Shown here in pieces: positions 9,293 through 21,440 of a stretch of 64,000 bases of DNA. The position numbers were made by a program, and so were the translations under genes. How positions within the stretch are numbered: position 1 is the first letter of the stretch; the number at the start of each line of letters is the position of its first letter. Under the pieces are notes generated by a model, which made no database searches, was not told where the DNA came from, and saw only the letters and a list, made by a program, of their open reading frames with translations. Source of the DNA: Variovorax sp. OAS795 (GTDB lineage: Bacteria; Pseudomonadota; Gammaproteobacteria; Burkholderiales; Burkholderiaceae_C); the NCBI RefSeq assembly GCF_040546685.1, contig NZ_JBEPOH010000001.1, positions 2,976,001 to 3,040,000 on the forward strand. The letters are read 5' to 3'.

Positions 9293-10075
9293 ATGCAACT
9301 CAAGGACAAGGTCGCGTACATCACCGGCTCGGCCAGCGGCATCGGCAAGGAAATTGCCGTTCTGTTCGCGCGCGAAGGGGCCAAGGTCGTCATCGCCGAC
9401 CTCAACAAGCAGGCCGCCGACGCCACCGCGGCCGAACTGCAGGCCACGGGCGCGCAGGCGATCGGCGTGGCAGTGGATGTGACCAGCGAAGCGCAGGTTG
9501 AGGCCTCGGTCGAAGAGTCCGCGAAGGCCTTCGGCGGCATCGACATCCTGATCAGCAATGCGGGCGTGCAGATCGTCCATCCGGTCGAGGAGTTCAGTTT
9601 CTCGGACTGGAAGAAGATGCTCGCCATCCACCTCGACGGCGCCTTCCTCACCACCAAGGCCTGCCTCAGGCACATGTATGCCCAGGGCCGCGGCGGCAGC
9701 GTGATCTACATGGGATCGGTGCATTCGAAGGAGGCTTCGGTGCTGAAGGCCCCGTACGTCACCGCCAAGCATGGGCTCATCGGCCTGGCCAAGACGGTGG
9801 CGAAGGAGGGTGCGAAGCACGGCGTGCGTGCCAACGTGATCTGCCCGGGCTTCGTGCGCACACCGCTGGTCGAGAAGCAGATCCCGGAGCAGGCGAAGAC
9901 GCTCGGCATCACCGAGGAGCAAGTCATCAGGAACGTGATGCTCAAGGAAACTGTCGACGGCGAATTCACCACCACCGACGACGTGGCGCGCGTGGCGCTG
10001 CTGTTCGCGGCTTTCCCGACCAATGCCCTGACGGGCCAGTCGCTGGTCGTGAGCCACGGCTGGTTCATGCAGTAG
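9293..10075 (+). CDS. 3-hydroxybutyrate dehydrogenase
   Basis: 260-aa short-chain dehydrogenase. The cofactor site is [20 protein letters not shown], then [13 protein letters not shown], and the active site is [18 protein letters not shown] (YxxxK type). The block [20 protein letters not shown] is specific to D-3-hydroxybutyrate dehydrogenases (BdhA/HbdH), which oxidise 3-hydroxybutyrate to acetoacetate with NAD+ in PHB turnover. Confidence 0.9.
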   Translation: MQLKDKVAYITGSASGIGKEIAVLFAREGAKVVIADLNKQAADATAAELQATGAQAIGVAVDVTSEAQVEASVEESAKAFGGIDILISNAGVQIVHPVEEFSFSDWKKMLAIHLDGAFLTTKACLRHMYAQGRGGSVIYMGSVHSKEASVLKAPYVTAKHGLIGLAKTVAKEGAKHGVRANVICPGFVRTPLVEKQIPEQAKTLGITEEQVIRNVMLKETVDGEFTTTDDVARVALLFAAFPTNALTGQSLVVSHGWFMQ

Positions 10076-10180
10076 CCGTCGCAGTAGCGCAAAGCGCACC
10101 CGCGGCGGGCGGGACACGATGGTTCACCCTAATGTCTCTGGCGAGCGAACTGTGAGAAAAACCTTTCTTGCGGTTCAATC

Positions 10181-10194
10181 GTCATACGAATGAC
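10181..10194. promoter_or_regulatory. Possible operator upstream of the tctCBA-like operon
   Basis: Perfect dyad GTCAT-ACGA-ATGAC, 22 nt before the tctC-like start. Its size and symmetry suit a dimeric repressor such as GntR or IclR, but no cognate regulator is adjacent. Inference from symmetry only. Confidence 0.3.
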
Positions 10195-10215
10195 ATTCGC
10201 CAGGAGACAAAGACC

Positions 10216-11223
10216 ATGCGTGTTTCTTCAGCCCGCTTCTTTTCGCGCCGCTCCTTCGTGGCCCATGCCGCTGGTGTGGCGGCCGGGCTCGCCATGCTTG
10301 CGGCGGCGGCTCCCGCGGCAGCGCAGGCTTACCCGAGCCGGCCCGTCACGCTGATCGTTCCCTGGGGCGCCGGCGGCGGCACCGATGCCACCGCGCGCAT
10401 CATCGCGAGCCTGCTTGAAAAGGAACTCGGCCAGCCCTTCACCGTGGTGAACCGCACCGGCGGCAACGGCGTGGTGGGCCACGCGGCCATTGCGGCCGCA
10501 CCGCCTGACGGCTACACCATCGGCATGGCCACGGTCGAGATCGGCATGATGCACTGGCAGGGGCTCACGCAGCTGAACAGCGCGTCGTACACCCCGATCG
10601 GCCTGGCCAACCTCGACCCGGCCGGCATCCAGGTGCGCGCCGACGCGCCCTACAAGAGCGTCGCCGAACTGCTCGCGGCCATCAAGGCGAGCCCGGGCAA
10701 GTTGAAGGCCTCCGGCACGGGGCAGGGCGGTATCTGGCACCTGGCCATTGCAGGCCTCTTGCGCGACCAGAAGATCGATCCCGCATCGGTGCCCTGGGTG
10801 CCCAGCAACGGCGCGGCGCCGGGCCTGCAGGACGTGGTGGCCGGCGGTGTCGATATCGCGCCCGTCTCGCTGCCCGAGGCGCGCTCGCTCATCGATGCTG
10901 GCAAGGTCAGGAGCCTTGCCATCATGAGCGACAAGCCCTCGGCGCTGTACCCCAACGTGCCCACGCTCAAGTCGGCCATCGGCAGCGACTGGTCGATGGC
11001 GGCCTGGCGCGGCATCGTGGCGCCCAAGGGACTGCCTGCCGACGTGCGCGACAAGCTCGCGGCCGCGCTCAAGAAGGTGGTGGCCAGCAAGGAGTACACC
11101 GACTTCATGGCGTCGCGCGGCTTCGGCGTCATCTACGCGGCCCCGGATGAATTCGCCGCCTACATGGCGAAATCCGATGCCGAGCTCGGCGCAACGATGA
11201 AGGCCGTGGGTATCGTCAAGTGA
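10216..11223 (+). CDS. Tripartite tricarboxylate transporter substrate-binding protein (TctC/Bug)
   Basis: 335-aa periplasmic binding protein with a long signal peptide carrying a twin-Arg-like stretch (FFSRRSFVAHAAG) and a cleavage region AAAPAAAQA. The mature start YPSRPVTLIVPWGAGGGTDATAR is the classic Bug-protein N-terminus. It captures a carboxylate-type ligand for the TctAB permease encoded just downstream. ATG 10216 follows an AGGAG box by 9 nt. Confidence 0.92.
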   Translation: MRVSSARFFSRRSFVAHAAGVAAGLAMLAAAAPAAAQAYPSRPVTLIVPWGAGGGTDATARIIASLLEKELGQPFTVVNRTGGNGVVGHAAIAAAPPDGYTIGMATVEIGMMHWQGLTQLNSASYTPIGLANLDPAGIQVRADAPYKSVAELLAAIKASPGKLKASGTGQGGIWHLAIAGLLRDQKIDPASVPWVPSNGAAPGLQDVVAGGVDIAPVSLPEARSLIDAGKVRSLAIMSDKPSALYPNVPTLKSAIGSDWSMAAWRGIVAPKGLPADVRDKLAAALKKVVASKEYTDFMASRGFGVIYAAPDEFAAYMAKSDAELGATMKAVGIVK

Positions 11224-11269
11224 AGGCCTCCGCACGGCGCGCGCGCGTGCCTTGCAAGGGCGCGGCCAC

Positions 11270-11743
11270 ATGAAATTCAACGATGCGGTGTTCGGCCTGA
11301 TCCTGCTGGCGCTCGGCGTGCTGGTGCTGGCGGTGGTGCGGAGCTATCCGGCCATTCCGGGCCAGCAGGTTGGGCCGGCGCTGTTCCCGGGGCTGATTGC
11401 CGTGGGCCTTTGCATCGGCGGCGCCATGCTGCTGGCCAAGGGCTGGCGCGAGCGGCAGGCGGTCGCCTGGGTGCGCCTGGGCGACTGGGCTGCATCGCCG
11501 CGCCACATGCTGGCTGCGGCGCTGGTCGTGGGCGCCGTGCTGTTCTATATCTTTGCTTCGGAATGGCTGGGATTCCTGCCCACCGCGGCGATCTCGCTGC
11601 TGGCACTGATGCTTGCCATGCGCGTGCCGCCGGGCCGCGCGGTGCTGGTCGCATTGATCGCCACGCTGCTCATCCATGCCGCGTTCTACAAGCTGTTGCG
11701 CGTGCCTCTGCCGTGGGGCCTCCTGACGCCCATTGCCTGGTAA
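11270..11743 (+). CDS. Tripartite tricarboxylate transporter small membrane subunit (TctB)
   Basis: 157 aa with four hydrophobic segments and the short polar N-terminus typical of TctB (NDAVFGLILLALGVLVLAVV). It sits between tctC-like and tctA-like genes in the canonical order, and stops 16 nt before the tctA-like start. Confidence 0.9.
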   Translation: MKFNDAVFGLILLALGVLVLAVVRSYPAIPGQQVGPALFPGLIAVGLCIGGAMLLAKGWRERQAVAWVRLGDWAASPRHMLAAALVVGAVLFYIFASEWLGFLPTAAISLLALMLAMRVPPGRAVLVALIATLLIHAAFYKLLRVPLPWGLLTPIAW

Positions 11744-11759
11744 GCGGGAGCATCACCCC

Positions 11760-13265
11760 ATGTCCGCAGCACTGATGCAGGCTTTCTCGATGGTCTTCGA
11801 GCCCTACACCATCGCCGTGATGGTGCTGGCCTCGCTCTATGGCCTGTTCGTCGGTGCGGTCCCGGGGCTGTCGGCCACCATGGCAGTGGCGCTGCTGGTG
11901 CCCGTCACCTTCTTCATGCCGCCGATTCCCGCCATCGCGGCCATGGTGACGGCCACCGCCATGGCGATCTTCTCCGGCGACATTCCGGGCTGCCTGTTGC
12001 GCATCCCGGGCACGCCCGCTTCCGCGGCCTACACCGACGAGGCATTCGCCATGACGCGCAAGGGCATGGCCGAGACGGCCCTGGGTGCGGGGCTGGTGTT
12101 CTCGGCGGTGGGCGGCCTGTTCGGCACCGTGGTGCTCATCGTGGCGGCCCCGGTGCTGGCCGACTTCGCGCTCAACTTCAGTTCCTTCGAGTACTTCTGG
12201 CTCGTGCTGCTGGGACTGACCTGCGCGGTGTTCATCACCTCCGACCGGCCGCTCAAGGGCCTTCTCACGCTGCTGCTCGGCCTGCTCGTCGCCTGCGTGG
12301 GCCTGGGCAACCCGGCGGGCTTTCCGCGCTTCACCTTCGGCAACGCCGAGATGACCGGCGGCATCGGCATGATCCCGATGATGATCGGGATGTTCGCCAT
12401 CTCGGAGGTGATCCGCTTCGCGGTCGACACGCTGCCCCCGGGCGAGATCGTGGTCGAGAAAGTGGGGCGCGTGCTGGCCGGGCAATGGGCGCTGGCAAAG
12501 AAATACCCGGTGCAGATACTGCGCGGCAGCGTGCTGGGGACGGCGGTGGGGGCACTGCCCGGCGCAGGCGCGGACATCGCGGCCTGGATGTCGTATGCCA
12601 TGAGCAAGAAATTCTCGAAGGAGCCCGAGAAATTCGGCACGGGCCATGTCGAGGGCATCGTCGAATCGGGATCGGCCAACAACAGCGCACTGGCCGGCGC
12701 ATGGATCCCGGCGCTGGTGTTCGGCATTCCCGGCGACTCGATCACGGCCATCGTGATCGGCGTGCTCTACATGAAGAACCTCAACCCGGGGCCGACGCTG
12801 TTCACCACGAACCCGCAGAACATCTATGCGGTCTTCATGCTGTTCATCATCGCCAACATCATCATGATTCCGCTCGGCATCCTGTGCATCAAGGTGGCCA
12901 AGCGCATCCTGCGCGTGCCGCGCAACGTGCTGATGCCGCTCATCCTGCTGTTCTGCATCGTCGGTGCGTTTGCCATCAACAACTCGCTGTTCGACGTGGC
13001 CGTGATGCTGGTGGCGGGCATCGTGGCTTACCTGCTCGAGGAGAACGATTTTCCGATCGCGCCCGCCATCCTCGGCGTGGTGCTCGGCGGCATGCTCGAG
13101 GAGAACTTCATCACCTCGATGATCAAGTCGGACGGCAACCTCACAGGCTTCGTGGCGCGGCCCATCGCCGCCTCGCTGGCCGCGGTGGTCGTGCTGGTGT
13201 GGCTGTCGCCGCTGCTCAAGAGCTTGTGGACCCGGGCGCGGCGCGGCGCAACTACCGCAGCTTGA
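11760..13265 (+). CDS. Tripartite tricarboxylate transporter large permease (TctA)
   Basis: 501-aa permease with about eleven membrane spans. TctA hallmarks include GAVPGLSATMAVALLVPVTF, FSGDIPGCLLRIPGTPASAA, GALPGAGADIAAWMSY and SGSANNSALAGAWIPALVFGIPGDS. It forms the secondary transport channel with TctB, energised by the ion gradient. It ends 14 nt inside the convergent MarR-GNAT gene. Confidence 0.93.
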   Translation: MSAALMQAFSMVFEPYTIAVMVLASLYGLFVGAVPGLSATMAVALLVPVTFFMPPIPAIAAMVTATAMAIFSGDIPGCLLRIPGTPASAAYTDEAFAMTRKGMAETALGAGLVFSAVGGLFGTVVLIVAAPVLADFALNFSSFEYFWLVLLGLTCAVFITSDRPLKGLLTLLLGLLVACVGLGNPAGFPRFTFGNAEMTGGIGMIPMMIGMFAISEVIRFAVDTLPPGEIVVEKVGRVLAGQWALAKKYPVQILRGSVLGTAVGALPGAGADIAAWMSYAMSKKFSKEPEKFGTGHVEGIVESGSANNSALAGAWIPALVFGIPGDSITAIVIGVLYMKNLNPGPTLFTTNPQNIYAVFMLFIIANIIMIPLGILCIKVAKRILRVPRNVLMPLILLFCIVGAFAINNSLFDVAVMLVAGIVAYLLEENDFPIAPAILGVVLGGMLEENFITSMIKSDGNLTGFVARPIAASLAAVVVLVWLSPLLKSLWTRARRGATTAA

Positions 13266-14211
13266 GCGACCAGGTCTCGCCCACCAGTTGCTTTCCGAAG
13301 CCTTCGTACGGCTCGGCCTTGTCGAGCCTGAAACCCCGCTTGGCATAGATGGCGCGTGCGGCCTCCAGGCAGCTGTTGGTCCAGAGCACCATCTTGCGGT
13401 AGCCCTTGTTGCGTGCGAACGCGATGCACTCGTCCGTCAGGCGCGCGCCCAGGCCCATGCCGCGTGCCGCGGGCGCGAGCAGCAGCAGGCGCAGCTGGGC
13501 CGTGGCGGCCGACTTGCGCACCACGAAGATGGCGCCCACGCGTTCGCCGTCGAGCTCCGCGATCCAGCATTTTTCCCATTCGGGCTGGAACTTGCGAACG
13601 AAGCCGGCGACGATGTCGGCGACCAGGGCTTCGAATTCGCCGTTCCAGCCGTACTCGCGCGCATACAGCTCGCCGTGCTGCTGCACCACCCAGCCCATGT
13701 CGCCGGGCAATGGATCGCGCAGCACGATGGTGCGGGTGCGCGCCGGTGCGGAGGCGGGATCGAGCAGGCGCTCGATGCGTGCCATGGCATCGACCACCTG
13801 CTGCCGGTCGGCGGGCGGCAGCGGGGAGAGCAGGGCGGCCGCCTCGTCGCGCGACTTTTGTTGCAACGGCGCAAACGCGGCGTGGCCGGCTTCCGTCAGG
13901 CGCAGCACGCTTTGCCGCCCGTCGCGCCCATGAGGCTCGCGCGTGAGCCAGCCCTCGGCCTCGAAGCGGCGCAGGATGCGGCTCAGGTAGCCGGCGTCGA
14001 GCCGCAGGTCACGGCCGATCTCGCTCGCCACGGGCGTTTGGCGGTGGGCCAGCTCGTACAGCACGCGGACATCGGTGAGCGACAAGTCGCTGCCAAGGTA
14101 GGGATCGAGCATCCCGATCCGGCTGGTGTAGAAGCGATTGAAACGCCGGATGGCCTTGACCGCGGCGGGGTCTGGCGTTGCCGTATGCGCCGGAATGGTT
14201 GCTGTTGTCAT
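13252..14211 (-). CDS. MarR-family regulator fused to a GNAT acetyltransferase
   Basis: 319 aa in two domains. Residues about 10-150 form a MarR-type winged helix (LYELAHRQTPVASEIGRDLRLDAGYLSRILRRFEAEGWL). Residues about 165-319 form a GNAT domain with the acetyl-CoA loop ARGMGLGARLTDECI and a C-terminal NSCLEAARAIYAKRGF. This fused architecture is known in several phyla. ATG 14211 is used; a TTG 21 nt upstream would add seven residues. It is a possible repressor of neighbouring genes; the substrate is unknown. Confidence 0.88.
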   Translation of the reverse strand: MTTATIPAHTATPDPAAVKAIRRFNRFYTSRIGMLDPYLGSDLSLTDVRVLYELAHRQTPVASEIGRDLRLDAGYLSRILRRFEAEGWLTREPHGRDGRQSVLRLTEAGHAAFAPLQQKSRDEAAALLSPLPPADRQQVVDAMARIERLLDPASAPARTRTIVLRDPLPGDMGWVVQQHGELYAREYGWNGEFEALVADIVAGFVRKFQPEWEKCWIAELDGERVGAIFVVRKSAATAQLRLLLLAPAARGMGLGARLTDECIAFARNKGYRKMVLWTNSCLEAARAIYAKRGFRLDKAEPYEGFGKQLVGETWSLKLR

Positions 14212-14352
14212 ATGGATGATTGACTTAGGCAACCATTTAAAGGCCTTGCAGGCCGCGCGTCAACAAGCGCCGGCGCGACAGGAGGGATGGAAAACCCTAA
14301 AATCGCGGGTTGCCCACTGCGGCGCCGTGCCCGCCAGCCCAATTCCCCACTG

Positions 14353-16728
<2,376 letters not shown>

Positions 16729-16750
16729 GCGGGCGCGCGGCGGGCGGGCG

Positions 16751-17134
16751 CTAAGTCGCGTACTGCATCTCGCCGTTTCCGAACGACCAGTTCTCCTTCA
16801 TCACCTCGACGAGGTTGATGAAGACGTCCTCGCGCCGGATGTCCAGCTTCTGGTGCAGGTCGTCGGCCACGCGCTTGTAGAAGGCCTTCTTCATCTCGAT
16901 CGTGCGGCCCTGGTTCAGCGTGATCTGGATCAGCACGAAGCCCGGTGAATATGCGACCCCGAGATAGCTCCCAGGATGGACCAGGTCCTGTGCGGCATGC
17001 CGCGTGATGACCTGGAACTTGTCGTCCTTCGGCACGTTGATGGTCTCGGTCATGGCCTGGTAGATCACGTCGCCGATCGCGGGACCGAGCGTTTCCGGCG
17101 ACGCATCCGACAGTTCGATTCGAACGAATGGCAT
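16751..17134 (-). CDS. Tautomerase/MIF-superfamily protein
   Basis: 127 aa. Pro-2, the catalytic base of the 4-oxalocrotonate tautomerase superfamily, is present ([12 protein letters not shown]). Residues [20 protein letters not shown] match the family's core helix region. The length is roughly twice that of a 4-OT subunit, as in the larger tautomerase groups. Physiological substrate is unknown. Confidence 0.82.
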   Translation of the reverse strand: MPFVRIELSDASPETLGPAIGDVIYQAMTETINVPKDDKFQVITRHAAQDLVHPGSYLGVAYSPGFVLIQITLNQGRTIEMKKAFYKRVADDLHQKLDIRREDVFINLVEVMKENWSFGNGEMQYAT

Positions 17135-17163
17135 GGAGGTTCCTCGTAGACAGTGAAAGGAGC

Positions 17164-17838
17164 CTAACGCCAGGACGCCGGCCATGCGCCCGCACGCCAG
17201 AAAACCCAGGCCAGCACTGCGGCGCAATGAAGGGCGACCGTGATGCGGTACACGGTCAGGAAACTCCGCTTGCTCGACTTGTGGCGCAACAGCCTTTGCG
17301 CAGCCCAGGCGCCCGGCCAGCCACCCGTCAGCGCGAACAGGTGCAGGGTGCTCTCCTTCGTGCGCCAGCGGCCGGTCTGGGCCGCGTTCTTGTCGAGCGC
17401 ATAGGCGCAGAAGGTCAGCAGGCTCAACGCTGGAACGACGCCGAGCGCCAGCGCTGGCAGGCGGCCGGACCAGGCGGCTGCCCCGAGCAGCACGGCGTAG
17501 GCCACGATGAAGAGCATGCCCCACGCGGCAGGTGATTCGGGCCCGCTCGGGCGGCGCGGCGCTGCGCGAGGTGCGGGGCGGCGGCTGCTGTTGCCCGCTA
17601 CACGGCCCGGTGGCGCTCGGTAGGCCCCCGCCGATGCCGCCTGCACGGCCATGGCGCGCGGTCCCTTGCCTCCGACATGGATCTCTTCGAAGCTCAGTTC
17701 CATGCCGAGCTGCGGCTTCAGCTGCCGGTCGCTGAAGTCGCGCAGGTGCACGAAGACGTCGGCCGACACGTCCGGGCAGCGGATGAATCCGAAGCCGCGC
17801 TCGGCCTCCCAGCGTACGAGTCGGCCTTGGCGCTTCAT
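17164..17838 (-). CDS. Cold-shock domain plus DUF1294 membrane protein
   Basis: 224 aa. Residues 1-65 form a cold-shock nucleic-acid-binding domain: GRLVRWEAERGFGFIRCPD holds the RNP1-like GFGFI, and VFVHLRDF the RNP2-like motif. A basic, proline-rich linker follows. Residues about 105-224 are DUF1294, with hydrophobic helices and the signatures CAYALDKNAAQTGRWR and GGWPGAWAAQRLLRHK. The fusion is widespread in proteobacteria; function is unknown. Confidence 0.88.
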   Translation of the reverse strand: MKRQGRLVRWEAERGFGFIRCPDVSADVFVHLRDFSDRQLKPQLGMELSFEEIHVGGKGPRAMAVQAASAGAYRAPPGRVAGNSSRRPAPRAAPRRPSGPESPAAWGMLFIVAYAVLLGAAAWSGRLPALALGVVPALSLLTFCAYALDKNAAQTGRWRTKESTLHLFALTGGWPGAWAAQRLLRHKSSKRSFLTVYRITVALHCAAVLAWVFWRAGAWPASWR

Positions 17839-17915
17839 GGTCGGTGGCGGGCAGCAGTGGGACACATGGCCGCGATTCTCCCTTGTCGCCGCCACTCGTT
17901 GTATGGTGTGGTCCC

Positions 17916-18836
17916 ATGAGCAGTCCGTTCCTTCTGCCCGCTTCATGGTTGCGCGACCTGGCAGGGGCGATGCTGCTGGCCGCTTCGGTCCATGCCGCCG
18001 CCTTGCCGACCGATCCGGCGGCAGCGTCCGCGTCGGCTGCGGCCGAGTCGCTGCGCGCGCTGCACCAGCGCGTGAGCGGCAAGCTCGGGCGCAGCGGCTT
18101 CGGGCGCCCGATGCAGCTCGATTCTCAGGAGACGCCCGGCGGACTGCAGGGCGACATCCATGCGGTGGTGGACCATCCGCTGTCCGAGATCAGCGCCGCA
18201 CTCAAGCAATCGTCCCAATGGTGCGAACTGCTCACGCTGCACGTGAACAACCGGCGTTGCCGTGTGGGCACGACGCCGCAGGGGCAGGACATGCTGACGC
18301 TGTTCGTCGTGCGGCGCTACGACAAGCCCGTGGAGCAAGCCTTCCAGCTGCCCTTCGTCTACCGCGTGACCAGTGCGACGCCGGAGTACCTGGCGGTCGA
18401 GATGAACGCGGCAAGCGGGCCGCTGGGCACCAGCAACTATCGCGTCACGCTCGAAGCGGTGGCGCTCGACGAGCGAAGAAGCTTCCTGCATTTCGGCTAC
18501 AGCTATGACCACAACATGATGGTCCGCATGGCCACGCAGGCCTACCTCGCGACCTTCGGCAGGGACAAGGTCGGCTTCACGGTGATCGGCAAGGGCGCGG
18601 ACGGCCAACCCGACTACATCCGCGGCTTGCGCGGGCTGGTGGAGCGCAATGCCATGCGCTACTTCCTGACGCTCGATGCCCACCTCTCGTCGGAGCCTGG
18701 CGCGTCGGCCGAGCGCCGCGAGCGCCTCTGGTTCGCCGCCGCGGAGCAATACCCGCGGCAACTGCACGAAGCCGAGCTCGAGGCCTACCTCGCGATCAAG
18801 CGCGAGGATCGGCAGCGCGATGGCGCGGGGCGTTGA
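17916..18836 (+). CDS. Conserved exported protein of unknown function
   Basis: 306 aa. A hydrophobic N-terminus (LAGAMLLAASVHAAAL) looks like a signal peptide with cleavage near AAA. The mature part is soluble with no catalytic motif I recognise; it contains a lone CELLTLHVNNRRCRVG segment with two Cys that could form a disulphide. It is divergent from the cold-shock/DUF1294 gene. Confidence 0.75.
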   Translation: MSSPFLLPASWLRDLAGAMLLAASVHAAALPTDPAAASASAAAESLRALHQRVSGKLGRSGFGRPMQLDSQETPGGLQGDIHAVVDHPLSEISAALKQSSQWCELLTLHVNNRRCRVGTTPQGQDMLTLFVVRRYDKPVEQAFQLPFVYRVTSATPEYLAVEMNAASGPLGTSNYRVTLEAVALDERRSFLHFGYSYDHNMMVRMATQAYLATFGRDKVGFTVIGKGADGQPDYIRGLRGLVERNAMRYFLTLDAHLSSEPGASAERRERLWFAAAEQYPRQLHEAELEAYLAIKREDRQRDGAGR

Positions 18837-18839
18837 GGC

Positions 18840-19718
18840 TCAGTCGGCCAGGGTGAGCAGCGGCACGTCGCGTTCGCGTGCCATGGCGTCGAGTTCGGCG
18901 CGAGAGCGGGTGAGAAGCCATGCGGCGATGCTCTCGCGCGTGGAGGCCGCGAACATGTCGCGCGAAGCCACGCCGGCCGCTTCGCAGAGGCGGTCCGCGA
19001 AATGCGGCTCCAGCGCCGCGACGGCCACCCGCCCATCCGCGCAGGGGTAGACGCGGTAGCCCGCGTGCGCGCCGCCCACCGCGCCTTCGGGCCGGGTCAG
19101 GCCCCAGGTGCGGGGCAGCGCCAGCCAGTCGGCCGAGGCGTTGAGCGCCACTTCGAGGAAGACGCCCTGGGCGCCGGCCGCCGACCGCGCATGCAGGGTG
19201 GCCTGCAGCACGGCTTCGGCTGCGAACAGGGCGCCGCCCATGTCGGCGTAGAGCGTGGGGGGCAGTTCGGTGCCGGTGACGAGGCCGCTTTCGGCCACGT
19301 AGGTGAGGTCGTGCCCCGGCTCTTCGGCGCGCGCACCGGGCGCGCCGATGATCGCGACCTGCGACAGCGAGGGGTGCCGCGCCTGGAGCGTGGCCCAGTC
19401 GAGCTTCAGCTTGCCGAGTGCGGAAGGCCGGAACGAGGTCAGCAGCACGTCGGTCTTCTCGAGCTCGGCATGCAGTTGCGCCTGGCCGGCCTCGGTCTTG
19501 AGGTCGGCGGCATGAACCGCAACGCCCTGGTGCAGCGCTGCATAGGCGGCCTTGTTGTAGTGCGCCATCGGGTCGCCGCCCGGCGGCTCGAGCTTCATGC
19601 AGTCGGCGCCCAATTGGCGGCAGCGCAGCAGCGCCGCCGGGCCGGGGAGGTTCAGCGCGAGGCTCAGTACGCGCACGCCCGTGAGCGGCTGGAAAGAGGG
19701 GGCGGCGGAACTTGGCAT
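18840..19718 (-). CDS. Family III CoA-transferase (CaiB/BaiF, alpha-methylacyl-CoA racemase-like)
   Basis: 292 aa. The N-terminus LTGVRVLSLALNLPGPAALLRCRQLGADCMKLEPPGGDP is the conserved CaiB/BaiF start. The usual catalytic Asp region is seen as NASADWLALP. It is shorter than typical family members (about 360-405 aa), mainly at the C-terminus. It would transfer CoA or racemise a 2-methylacyl-CoA. It is divergent from an SDR gene that may act on acyl-CoAs. Confidence 0.82.
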   Translation of the reverse strand: MPSSAAPSFQPLTGVRVLSLALNLPGPAALLRCRQLGADCMKLEPPGGDPMAHYNKAAYAALHQGVAVHAADLKTEAGQAQLHAELEKTDVLLTSFRPSALGKLKLDWATLQARHPSLSQVAIIGAPGARAEEPGHDLTYVAESGLVTGTELPPTLYADMGGALFAAEAVLQATLHARSAAGAQGVFLEVALNASADWLALPRTWGLTRPEGAVGGAHAGYRVYPCADGRVAVAALEPHFADRLCEAAGVASRDMFAASTRESIAAWLLTRSRAELDAMARERDVPLLTLAD

Positions 19719-19866
19719 GGGCGTGGATCCAGAGTGCAGGGCGAGCCCCTATTTTGACTTGCGAAGAGCCACATTCCGCAAGCCACGGCCGCCGCGGCGC
19801 GCGTAGCATGCGCCAATGGCGGCGCTTCGCGTCCTGCCGCTGCCGCAACGACCAAGGAGATCCACC

Positions 19867-20769
19867 ATGTTCGAAACGTCCCTCATGAGCGGCCAGCGCA
19901 TTCTCGTCACCGGTGGGGGCACGGGCCTCGGCCGCGCCATGGCCGAGCGCTTCCTCGGCCTGGGTGCCGACGTGGCCATCTGCGGCCGGCGGCAAGCGGT
20001 CTGCGAGGAAACCGCGGCCACGTGGCGGCAGCAGTTTCCCGATCGCCGCATCGACACCTTCGGCGTGGACATTCGCAATGCGCAGAACGTCGACGAGATG
20101 GTGGAAAGCCTGTTCCAGAGCGGTGGGCTCACGGGGCTGGTCAACAACGCGGCGGGCAACTTCGTGGCGCCCACGGAAAGCCTGTCTCCGCGCGCTTTCG
20201 ACGCCATTGCGAACATCGTCTTCCACGGCAGCTTCTACGTCACGCAGGCCGTGGGCAAGCGCTGGGTGGCGGAATCGAAGGCCGGCAAATGGAAGCAGGG
20301 CGATGCGTTCCGCAGCGTGATGAGCATCATCGTCACGTGGGTCGACAACGGCAGCCCCTACGTGGTGCCATCGGCCATGAGCAAGGCCGGCATCGAGGTC
20401 ATGACCAAGTCGCTGGCGGTCGAATGGGCGCGCCACGGCATCCGCCTGAACGCCGTCGGCCCGGGCGAGATTCCGACCGAGGGAATGAGCAAGCGGCTCA
20501 ATCCCGGCGAGGAGCCCGGTGCGCGCAGCAAGAAGACCAACCCGATGGCCCGCACGGGACGCATGAGCGAGCTGCAGAACCTCGCGAGTTTTCTCATGGC
20601 GCCGGGCCAGTGCGACTGGCTCACCGGCCAGAGCATCATGATGGACGGCGGCAGCGCATTGGCCACCGGCGGCAACTTCTACGAGCTGCGCGAATGGAGC
20701 GACGATGACTGGCAGGCCGCGCGCGAGCGCATCGAGGCGCAGAACCAGAAGGACAAGGCGCAGCGCTGA
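19867..20769 (+). CDS. SDR oxidoreductase, 2,4-dienoyl-CoA-reductase-like
   Basis: 300-aa short-chain dehydrogenase. The cofactor motif is TGGGTGLGRAMAERFLG, then NNAAGNFVAP, as in 2,4-dienoyl-CoA reductases. The usual YxxxK is replaced by a PSAMSKAGIEVMTKSLAVEW pattern, also seen in that subgroup. The C-terminal TGQSIMMDGGSALATGG is typical. AAGGAGA precedes the ATG. It probably acts on unsaturated acyl-CoAs. Confidence 0.85.
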   Translation: MFETSLMSGQRILVTGGGTGLGRAMAERFLGLGADVAICGRRQAVCEETAATWRQQFPDRRIDTFGVDIRNAQNVDEMVESLFQSGGLTGLVNNAAGNFVAPTESLSPRAFDAIANIVFHGSFYVTQAVGKRWVAESKAGKWKQGDAFRSVMSIIVTWVDNGSPYVVPSAMSKAGIEVMTKSLAVEWARHGIRLNAVGPGEIPTEGMSKRLNPGEEPGARSKKTNPMARTGRMSELQNLASFLMAPGQCDWLTGQSIMMDGGSALATGGNFYELREWSDDDWQAARERIEAQNQKDKAQR

Positions 20770-20827
20770 CGGGCATCGCGGCCCGCACGTTATCGTTGCG
20801 CTTCCACGGATTCCAGGAGAAATGAAG

Positions 20828-21436
20828 ATGCAACTCGTCGGCATGCTCGACTCGCCCTATGTGCGCCGCGTGGCCCTCTCGCTGCGCCTGCTTGGGCTTG
20901 CGTTCGACCATCGGTCTGTTTCTGTGTTCAGCACTTTCGAACAGTTCCGCGCCATCAATCCCGTGGTCAAGGCGCCGACGCTGGTGTGCGACGACGGCAC
21001 GCTGCTGATGGATTCCTCGCTGATCATCGACTACGCCGAGACCATCGCCGGCCGCAGCCTCATGCCTTCCGCCAGCGCCGAGCGGCAGCATGCGCTGCGG
21101 GTGCTCGGGCTCGCGCTCGCCGCCTGCGAGAAGACGATCCAGATCGTCTATGAGCGCAACCTTCGTCCGCTCGAAAAGCAGCATGCGCCGTGGGTCGACA
21201 GGGTGCGTGGCCAACTCCATGCCGCCTATGCAGGGCTGGAAGCCGAGATGCCCAGGATGCCTTCGATGGACGGCGAAGCCGCAATGGGGCAAGCCGCGTT
21301 GACGAGCGCCGTGGCGTGGAGCTTCACGCAGCTGATGATTTCCGACGTGATTGCGCCGGCCGATTGCCCGTTGCTCGCCGCCTTTGCCGCCGAGGCTGAA
21401 AAGCTGCCGGCCTTCCTCGCGCTCCCGCAGGCCTGA
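20828..21436 (+). CDS. Glutathione S-transferase
   Basis: 202-aa GST. The thioredoxin-like N-terminal domain starts MQLVGMLDSPYVRRVALSLRL; the glutathione-binding cis-Pro segment is VKAPTLVCDDGTLLMDSSLI. The C-terminal half is helical. ATG 20828 is preferred over ATG 20822 because it has better spacing from AGGAG. It follows the SDR gene by 58 nt. Confidence 0.87.
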   Translation: MQLVGMLDSPYVRRVALSLRLLGLAFDHRSVSVFSTFEQFRAINPVVKAPTLVCDDGTLLMDSSLIIDYAETIAGRSLMPSASAERQHALRVLGLALAACEKTIQIVYERNLRPLEKQHAPWVDRVRGQLHAAYAGLEAEMPRMPSMDGEAAMGQAALTSAVAWSFTQLMISDVIAPADCPLLAAFAAEAEKLPAFLALPQA

Positions 21437-21440
21437 CGAC